64,000 bases of DNA from Cavenderia fasciculata (Eukaryota > Evosea > Eumycetozoa > Acytosteliales > Cavenderiaceae). Positions within the stretch are counted from its first letter, which is position 1, and each line of letters opens with the position of its first letter. The DNA lies in NCBI RefSeq assembly GCF_000203815.1, contig NW_004457708.1, positions 186,001 through 250,000 of the forward strand, read 5' to 3'. A program made the translations under genes and the position numbers. Positions 57,238 through 64,000 of this stretch are shown one piece after another. The notes beneath the pieces are model-generated. The model was not told the origin of the DNA. It ran no database searches and saw only the letters and a list, made by a program, of their open reading frames with translations.

Positions 57238-58070
57238 TATTCTAGAATGTATATTTATATATAGGTAGAGATAATATTACAAACACGAATGAAATGACAA
57301 CCGCCAACCAAAGAATGAAAAGACAACTTTCGTTCGTTTAATTTATGTTTTCCAGTTTTTTAAAAATTAACGAACAAAAGTTGTCTTTTCATGGAGATTG
57401 GCACAACTATTTGGCTGTCTTTGTGGTTCGGAATTCTATATCAACCTATAAGTGATAAAGTATAAACATACAAAATAACATAGCGTTCCCTCCAAAGTTG
57501 GACAAACAAATTTTAATAAACTTGTTAATAGAAAACCAACGAAAGAGAAATAAACTTCTTCACGGTAGAAAAAAAAATATCCATTGAGGAAATAAATGAT
57601 GCTACATTGGTGAAGTGGATCCTATAAAATCCTAGTAAAATATAATAAAATATTTTAATAGTATTCTTAAAATATGGCTGGGGAAAAAAGATAAGAGAGA
57701 AAGAAAGAATACCTTACTATAAAATAAAAATAATAATTTTGAAGTTACATTTACAAAGAACTACTGTAGAAGCAGTGGATTATCCAGCTATATATATATA
57801 TTTATATATGACCATTTGGCACTGAAATTATCTGAAATAGATTGACCTTGAAGGAGGAAAATTCAGATTGAATTAGAAATTTGGGTACCTAAATTTGGAA
57901 TAAATAAATGTTTATTTACAATGAATGCCCATCCAATATATATATTGGAAGAGCTGGAATATTATTATTATTATTATTATTTTGACTAGTATTGTTTTTT
58001 AAGCAATAATAGTGCTGTGCTCTCTTTGTGTGTCTGCTCTAGATTTGAATTAAAACTTGTTTTTAAACTT
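57238..58070. other. Intergenic with a hairpin-forming inverted repeat
   Basis: About 830 bases without an ORF I can support lie between the NAF1 start and the stop of the MGL-like gene. The inverted repeat is listed separately. An AT dinucleotide run (TATATATA) lies near 57790-57808 and an ATT run near 57960-57980. Confidence 0.4.
57315..57392. repeat. Inverted repeat, arms about 28 bp, 21-base loop
   Basis: The arm at 57315-57343 (ATGAAAAGACAACTTTCGTT and onward) is complementary to 57365-57392, with one mismatch and one unpaired base, so a transcript would fold as a long hairpin. It lies 78-155 bases upstream of the NAF1 start. It may be a small-RNA precursor, a fold-back element or a promoter motif. 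Confidence 0.8.
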
Positions 58071-59231
58071 TTAAAAACTAGCATCACCAGTTGATTCTGG
58101 TACTGGTGTAATGATTGACATTAGTGTTTGGGTGAACAATCTCTCTTCCATCCAATGTACTATATCTCCATAAACAATCTATTTCAATTTAAATAATAAT
58201 AAAATAATAATAATAATATTAGTATTTTGTTGTAATATATAGTTATTTTCTATTTCTATTTCTACATACATCACTTTCAGGTTCAGAAGTTAAACTATGC
58301 CACATTCCAGGATATATTTTCAATGATTTATCTTGACTTTTAGCAACTTTATATAATTCTTGACTTACAAGAGGCGAAGATACTTTATCTTCGGAGCCAT
58401 GTAGAATGAGCAAAGGTACATTGACATTGGCCATTTGTTGTTGAAGTTTGCTTGTAACTTTGAGAATGGCAACCCCTGTACCAAGTCTAGCACGTCCCTT
58501 GTATGTCAAGGGATGGTTGGCATGTTCAGCTCTCTTTTTTGGATCTTTAATATTGAGTGCGTTGACATTGTCACCGGGTACAATTGGCAACGATGGGAAA
58601 TAACCAGACACCCATGTCAATAAATTTACAATCATTTGATTTGGTACCATATGGTCATCCAACTTTATCAATGGTGCCAATAATATTAATCCACCATTAA
58701 ATATTTCTGGTTTCTTTAATGATACTAATAATCCAATTGCTCCTCCCATTGAACTCCTAAAATTTAAAAAGAATAGTTAGTATTATTATTATCTTTTTGT
58801 TTGTTTTTTTTTTGGATACATTACGAATAAACAAATCTTTTTTGTTTTGGGAATCTTGAAGCTATATCGTCAATAAATTGAATAGAGTCTTCCATGAGAT
58901 CATCGAAATCTTGGATAAAGGCAGGGAGACCTTCGCTTAGGCCGTGTCCCTGTTGGTCGAATATGTAGGAGGCATATTGCTTACGGGCAAATTCTTTGGC
59001 GTCGTCTGCGAGCATGTGTTGTCCATGGTCACCATAACCATGTAGGATGAATACGATACCCTTTGGATTCTCTGGTATCCACTCTTGACAAACCAATTTA
59101 TAACCTCTTGAATTGCAAAAATAACCTGATCTATAAGAGATTTGATGACCCACCATATCTTCTTGGCTATTTAACTTTTCCTCTCTTTCATAATGAATAA
59201 TTGATGGTGTTGAAGAAGAAGAAGTTGTCAT
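58071..59231 (-). CDS. Monoglyceride-lipase-like alpha/beta hydrolase (333 aa)
   Basis: Three exons: 59231-58825, 58756-58270 and 58178-58071, phases 2 and 0. An oxyanion motif FILHGYGDHG, the nucleophile elbow SSSMGG (Ser138 as nucleophile), LILHGSEDKV with the acid residue, and MWHSLTSEPE with the catalytic His form a complete triad of the MGL/lysophospholipase family. The enzyme is probably cytosolic or membrane-associated and hydrolyses monoacylglycerols or lysophospholipids. The residue two before the nucleophile is Ser rather than the usual Gly (SxSxG in place of GxSxG), and the splice junction lies inside that elbow, so the residue depends on the exact join. Confidence 0.88.
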
Positions 59232-60555
59232 TTTTGTTTATTTTAATTTAAATGTATGAATGTATATATGTATGAATGTATATGAATGCCTAAATCTGTT
59301 TTTTAAAAACAAATAAAATAAATAGAGAAATAATATGGGTTTTAATGAATCTGTCTGTCTCTTTCTTATTTAATAAATAACTGTAATGAGATAGGTAATA
59401 AATAAATAGATAAATAGATAGATAGATAATATAAAATTAAATAAAGGTGTAAAAATTAATCTGTTACTACTGTCTGTTCTTTTGTGATGATTACTACTGT
59501 TTGTTTGTTTTTTGGTATAGAATGAAAGTCTATTATGTGTGTGTGAAAATAAAATGAGCGTGAACGTATGTATGTATGTTTACTAAACTAGTTTGAACAA
59601 ACACGAGTTATGTGAAATTGATGATTATGAAACAAGTGCACACCCAAAATATTTAATTGAAAATAGTGTAAAACCGGTTTGTTTTGTTTGCGACTTGACC
59701 TCGATTCATCGAGCATGCTGGTTTTCAAGCCTGTGCATTCGATGACGACGACGAACCCACAAATATCTCGAGATTTGTTTACGCGCAACCTGCAAATAAT
59801 AATATTCAAGATGATAGATGTTTCCTAAACAAGTAACAAGATGATGAATATGATGACTAATTTCAAATCATCTAATATCATGAATGATGATTGTACAGTC
59901 ACCTACCTCTTCTTCTCTTTTCTTCTTATGCTTCTTCTTTCTTCTTTGTTCTTTATTATTTTATTATTATTATTGACTACTTACCACGAATTGTTAATTA
60001 AACATTTCCTATTCATATTCATTTTTATGTAAACTAAGAATCTACTTTTACTTTTAAAAAAAATATATTATGTATGTTGTGGGTGGGTGTGAGTGATGAA
60101 AAACAATTAATAATAATGAAAATCTATATTTAGAAAAAACACTGTATAGTAGTAAAACATATTCCATTGACGTTCATTGGTTTTTCTCTTTTAAAAAATA
60201 CTATTTTATTTATTTATTGTTTTTTGAATAATAATAATGAGACTTTGCAGTCTCTGAGAATAGTACCCATGTATCAATAAGGTACCAACATACCTAAATA
60301 TCATTGATTGGATGGACTATTAAAACTTTATGATAGAAAAAGAGTATTATTAAAATGAATAAGCAAAAAGATCACAACATGCAGATCAAGATCATTGTTG
60401 TTAGTTATATTTTTTAATTAAAATAATATATATATTTTATTTCATATAGATAGATCCCCTATATAGGTATAGAACAAAATCAAAAGTAGCAGAGCTAACT
60501 AAATGTAGCAAGAAAAGGTCTATAGAGATGAATTCAAATCAAATCAACGGGTAGA
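59232..60555. other. Intergenic with microsatellite and a GC-enriched island
   Basis: A gene-poor stretch of about 1.3 kb. It holds a TAGA/GATA microsatellite near 59400-59428 and a GC-enriched block at about 59686-59795 with short self-complementary segments (CTCGATTCATCGAG near 59699; an imperfect stem around CTCGAG near 59767). No coding feature or known RNA was recognised. Confidence 0.35.
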
Positions 60556-60839
60556 ATGACAAGAGAAGAAGATGTAATCATTCGAAGCACAAAAACTGTC
60601 AGATGCCTTTTACCAAAGAGTATAAGAGGTACAGTTCATGAACACCAACAGATGTCGTAGTAATAAAGGCAGGAGGTTGGAATGGTGAGGAGAATGATTG
60701 TTTGTGGGTGGGAAATAATGATGCTCATTTGTCCCAACCCAAGACAACTATATCTTTTTATCCAACACCATTGTCACTTAAAGAGACAATTGGTTTGGAT
60801 AGGACGGATCTAGTTCCTTTGGATGGACAAGATTCATGA
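60556..60839 (+). pseudogene. Broken coding remnant, unidentified
   Basis: An ATG at 60556 opens MTREEDVIIRSTKTVRCLLPK and meets a stop; another frame then gives VVIKAGGWNGEENDCLW and PTPLSLKETIGLDRTDL before TGA at 60837-60839. Coding-like composition with frame breaks suggests a decayed gene. No family is recognised. Confidence 0.35.
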
Positions 60840-61132
60840 AATAGAATCAAGATCGATTACCTCTATCAGTATTTGGTTGATGGCACTGTAAATTTATTTA
60901 ATGGTATTGAATAGCAATTGTACAAGAAAAGAATTAGCCAGAAGAAATACTTACTTGTCCAAATACATATATCAAATTGCTTGGTGGATTAAATTTAAAA
61001 CAGACATACATATTGTAAGTTTATAGAAACAGCAGACAAATTAAATACTCTAACTAATTATAAATCTTTACAAGACAGGAGGATCAATAGAAAGAGAATT
61101 TGTTTGTTTGAATTGAATATTCGCGAGAATAT
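60840..61132. other. Intergenic, no gene seen
   Basis: About 290 bases lie downstream of the broken remnant and next to the 3' end of the lipase gene. No ORF or RNA gene is seen. Confidence 0.4.
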
Positions 61133-62646
61133 TTATTTGATTCTTGTGAATGAATAGGTTGCAGTTGAATTGTAGGTGAATGCAAAGATATACTCTGAAC
61201 CAATTGAAATGGTTGGAGTAACTCCGTTAAGGGGAGTGAGACGCCAATGGATGATACCATTGTCGGTTGTTGTTGGAGTGAGTCCCCAAATACCAGCAAC
61301 AGGTACGATGTTTGGATTGGAGGTGAAGACTGGGTTGGCAATATCGACTGGTCCGTTGTTGGTGAGTGTACCAACTACATTGGTGTAGTTGTATCCTCCA
61401 GCCATCCAATGTCTGGTAATATTGAGGAAGATGGTTGGGTGTTGGAGTACTTCAAGATCTGCAATCCAGTCTTGACAGAAAGTTTCCAAATCATAGGCAA
61501 AATATCTTCTGTGGTAATACATGACCTGCGTCATATTGTCAAATTGGGTCCAATGAACAAGACTATTGGTGGAACAGTTGAGTTGTTCAGTCAATGGGCA
61601 TTCGAGGTATACAGGGTACTGGGAAGGATCGTTTGAATAGTTATAAAGCCACACCTCGGTGTTGACATGCGAGTAGGTAGCATTGGATCCAAAGAGGGTG
61701 AACGCGGGCAATGGAAGATGGGGAATGGTATCCTCAAAGTTTACAACTCTGTAGCTTGTCTCAATATTGGTATTGGTGTTAAAGAGAACCTCGAAATCTT
61801 CATTTCCAACTCTTGGTGACCCATAGGTATAAACAGTAATTGGTCCATAGGGTAACTCTGGTTGCTCGTCGTTTATAGTTGAAAATTCTAAAGCTGCAAG
61901 AGCTACATGAAAAAAAAATAGAAAGAGAAAATGAAAGAATTAATACACACATGCATGGTTGGTGAATGGATTCATATATGACATACTTGCCATAGCTCCA
62001 CCAAAACTGTGACCGACGATGGTCAAACCAGAACCTGAATTTATACTAGTACTGGCAAGCGCATCCATAACAGGCTGACGAAGTTGATCTATATAAACAG
62101 GTGGAAGGCCCATGAATCCTCCACGCCAAGCAACATAGAAACCTTTGGATACCATTGCACTACTATCATCTTGTGGGAAAGGTTTTTGGTGAGCAAAGTC
62201 TATATCTTCCATGTCATTGATAATGTCATCAGTTCCTCTGAATACTAAATAATCTGGATATTAAAAAAAGAATAGGAATAATAAAAATAAATATATATGT
62301 TGGTCTGCAGAATATTAATGTAAATATATTAAAAGTTACAGTTGTTATCTTGTTCAGCAATGTAGAAGAGACTATCTGAAACAGCTTCTTGATATATGAA
62401 GTCAAATCTACCCACTTTGTCTTCTGATGCGTTGAAAAAACCACCAGACAAAGGATTGCCACAGGAATCTGTAGGGTGTTCAAAAGGACAGGACCAGTAG
62501 TTGACATATTTACCAAAGCAGTAAGCAGAATAGCTCATTACGAGTCCATTGTAGGCCAGTTCTGGACTAAATTCACCATTTCCTTTGACAAGTGAGATTG
62601 ATAAAACAACAAATAAACAAATAAATAATATTCTATTTGATAACAT
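61133..62646 (-). CDS. Secreted class 3 lipase with C-terminal cellulose-binding-like domain (447 aa)
   Basis: Three exons: 62646-62340, 62253-61987 and 61902-61133, phases 1 and 1. A signal peptide (MLSNRILFICLFVVLSISLVKG) is followed by a fungal-type lipase_3 domain: YYLVFRGTDD (oxyanion region), TIVGHSFGG with Ser185, TYGSPRVGNEDF, VVNFEDTIPHLP with the acid residue and YSHVNTEVWL with the His. After a Cys-containing linker comes a domain of about 90 residues ending the protein. NITRHWMAGGYNYTNVVGTLTNNG, IWGLTP and SEYIFAFTY fit the CBM49-like cellulose-binding module that dictyostelids attach to spore-coat and cellulase proteins. The enzyme should be extracellular, and the module could anchor it to the cellulose-containing stalk or spore coat. 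Confidence 0.88.
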
Positions 62647-63139
62647 TGTGGATAAATAAAATAAATAAAGAAAATTGTATGGTTACTTTTTTTTGTTTGA
62701 ATCCAATGAATTAAAAAATCATTTAATTGTAATTAGTCCGACCAGTCAACCAAGAATTACATACGTGGTGGATGTCGCGGTTTTAGGAACTGGAAGAAAA
62801 AAAATCTTTATGCTGAGGTGGTTTTGATCAGAAAAGGTACCAACAACCCTTCAACTAAGCTGCAGCGCCTTTTGTTGTATAGAGTTGAAAAACATGCTAT
62901 GAGATATTTGTTTAGGTCCTAATTCCTTCCTCAATCACCTGATCTGTTTCCTAAAAATGGTCAAAGGTGATATCGTGGAGACCAACCTAGATTTCTTTTT
63001 TTAAAAAGAAAAATCAGAGGAAATCAAATTGGTGTCGTGGCATGTCCAAAGCGAAGGTTGGATCAATGAACATAACATAACATGTTATGATTAATATTAT
63101 GTTGTCTCAACCATTCTCTATTCAATACAATTAATAGCT
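62647..63139. promoter_or_regulatory. Divergent promoter region between the lipase and a secreted protein gene
   Basis: About 490 bases of ordinary composition lie between two genes that both encode secreted proteins. I see no ORF or RNA gene and cannot name specific sites. Confidence 0.4.
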
Positions 63140-64000
63140 ATGAAGATATATCTTTATGTGTATGCTGTTCTGCTATTGTTGCAGTCTCTGCTTGCAAGTG
63201 TATCAATAGCCGTATGTATTGTTATCATCATCATAACTATCTGCAATTTTATACTTGATTGATTCTAGACACTTACTAACCACACAATTTATCATCAAGG
63301 GAGCACCAACAATTCTTCACATATTTGATACTGATCTAACATATTACGCCCTCAACATTTCGAGTGGAGATCTCATCACTAAACAAAGCATACCTTTACC
63401 TGGAGCAGATTTGGTGGAATTGAATGGTGTTATTCTACCATCTTCAACTAGCGATGAATTTCTACTGATTGGAGGTAATATTACTGATGTTGGTCAATCT
63501 TATATTCCAATCATTTGGTCCTATAATGTATTGGTACGTATTATTATTGACATTTGTAATATATATAACAATAATAATAATAATAATAATACAGTGACAA
63601 TATTAATTCAAATACTTCTCTCTCTATATATCTCTTCTTTTTTTTTTTCTTTTAACAACAGACCAATACTCTAGTCCAAAAATCATTCATAGATGTAAAG
63701 TTTCAACAAATCTATTACCAATGGGGTATTCAGATAGCATCTTATGATTCAATTAATAATATAGTTTACTTGAATGCTGATTTTAAAGGATATCCAGTGT
63801 TGCTCAAATTTGATTATAATCAACAAAAAGAGTAACTATATCCACATACATATTATTGTTTTTTAAATGATTATTAATTCAATTATTATTTTAGGGAAGT
63901 AATAAGTTTACCAGGTACAGGATGGTATATACAATCATCATACAATGAGACAACTAATATGTGTTATTTGGGTGGTACAAACCAAGTAGCAAATCAATTT
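63140..64000 (+). CDS. 5' part of a secreted, possibly beta-propeller-like protein gene
   Basis: The gene runs off the right edge. The first exon (63140-63211) encodes a signal peptide (MKIYLYVYAVLLLLQSLLAS, then VSIA). The second exon ends at 63533 (GTACGT donor); exon 3 is 63662-63831 and exon 4 starts at 63895. Visible segments alternate short strands and turns (FDTDLTYYALNISSGDLI, YLNADFKGYPVLLKFDY, YLGGTN), which resemble blades of a beta propeller, but no named family is recognised. The start of exon 2 is uncertain. The acceptor after TTCTAG would give the wrong phase, whereas CAAG at 63296-63299 gives a clean phase 0 join to GAPTILHIFDTD. Confidence 0.6.

Noticed and set aside
59686-59795. 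A tRNA in the GC-enriched island
   Set aside because: No acceptor stem pairs over seven bases, and no A box or T loop could be aligned on either strand.
59588-59809. Minus-strand ORF of 73 codons across the GC-enriched island
   Set aside because: It has no homology and includes AT-rich spacer at both ends; an RNA gene fits the island better than a protein.
1-64000. CRISPR arrays, bacterial operons, prophage or insertion sequences
   Set aside because: Spliced genes, Pol III tRNAs and codon use show eukaryotic nuclear DNA. No regularly spaced direct repeats with unique spacers and no transposase ORF were seen.

Overview
The window is nuclear DNA from a social amoeba (dictyostelid). The evidence is the AT-rich intergenic DNA, genes only a few hundred bases apart, short AT-rich GT-AG introns with GTAAGT or GTATGT donors, long in-frame AAT/CAA/ACA runs giving poly-N, poly-Q and poly-T/S tracts, and deep orthologues of opisthokont housekeeping genes beside dictyostelid-type families. 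The species is not decided by the sequence. All gene models below were spliced by eye, with reading phase checked across each junction; nothing was searched against a database.

Layout. 0-16.9 kb: 3' end of a membrane protein gene (+), a Tpr/Mlp nuclear-basket nucleoporin (-), a purple acid phosphatase (-), the AP-5 mu subunit (-), an NFX1-type zinc-finger protein (+) and GGPP synthase (+). 16.9-22.3 kb: a gene-poor stretch with intact tRNA-Gly(TCC) and tRNA-Ser(AGA), each with a truncated 5'-half copy upstream, a TATA-containing palindrome just upstream and a tandemly repeated 3' flank, plus decayed coding remnants. 22.3-35.7 kb: an F-box/LRR-like protein, a polytopic acyltransferase-3 protein (-), a PHD-PHD-FHA protein like PHF12 (-), EMC2 (-), tRNase Z long form (+) and a low-complexity protein. 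35.7-45.1 kb: a Cys-rich protein with a WRKY/FLYWCH-like finger, a 47-residue secreted Cys-rich peptide (-), pyroglutamyl-peptidase I, a two-pass membrane protein, an MRG15/Eaf3 protein and a short-chain dehydrogenase. 45.3-64 kb: listerin, a second acyltransferase-3 gene in inverted orientation, an OTU deubiquitinase (-), NAF1 (-), a monoglyceride-lipase-like hydrolase (-), a secreted class 3 lipase with a C-terminal cellulose-binding-like module (-), and the 5' end of a secreted protein gene (+).

Most genes are unrelated housekeeping functions: nuclear pore and RNA biogenesis (Tpr, tRNase Z, NAF1), chromatin (PHF12-like, MRG15-like), protein quality control (EMC2, listerin, OTU), trafficking (AP-5) and lipid metabolism (GGPPS, two lipases, two acyltransferases). 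There is no operon-like logic. Three otherwise intact genes each need a one-base change to read through (PAP, the minus-strand acyltransferase and listerin); two of these lie in homopolymer runs and may be assembly errors.

The least explained parts are the two tRNA loci with parallel architecture, the small secreted Cys-rich peptide, the WRKY/FLYWCH-like protein, and two GC-enriched non-coding islands.
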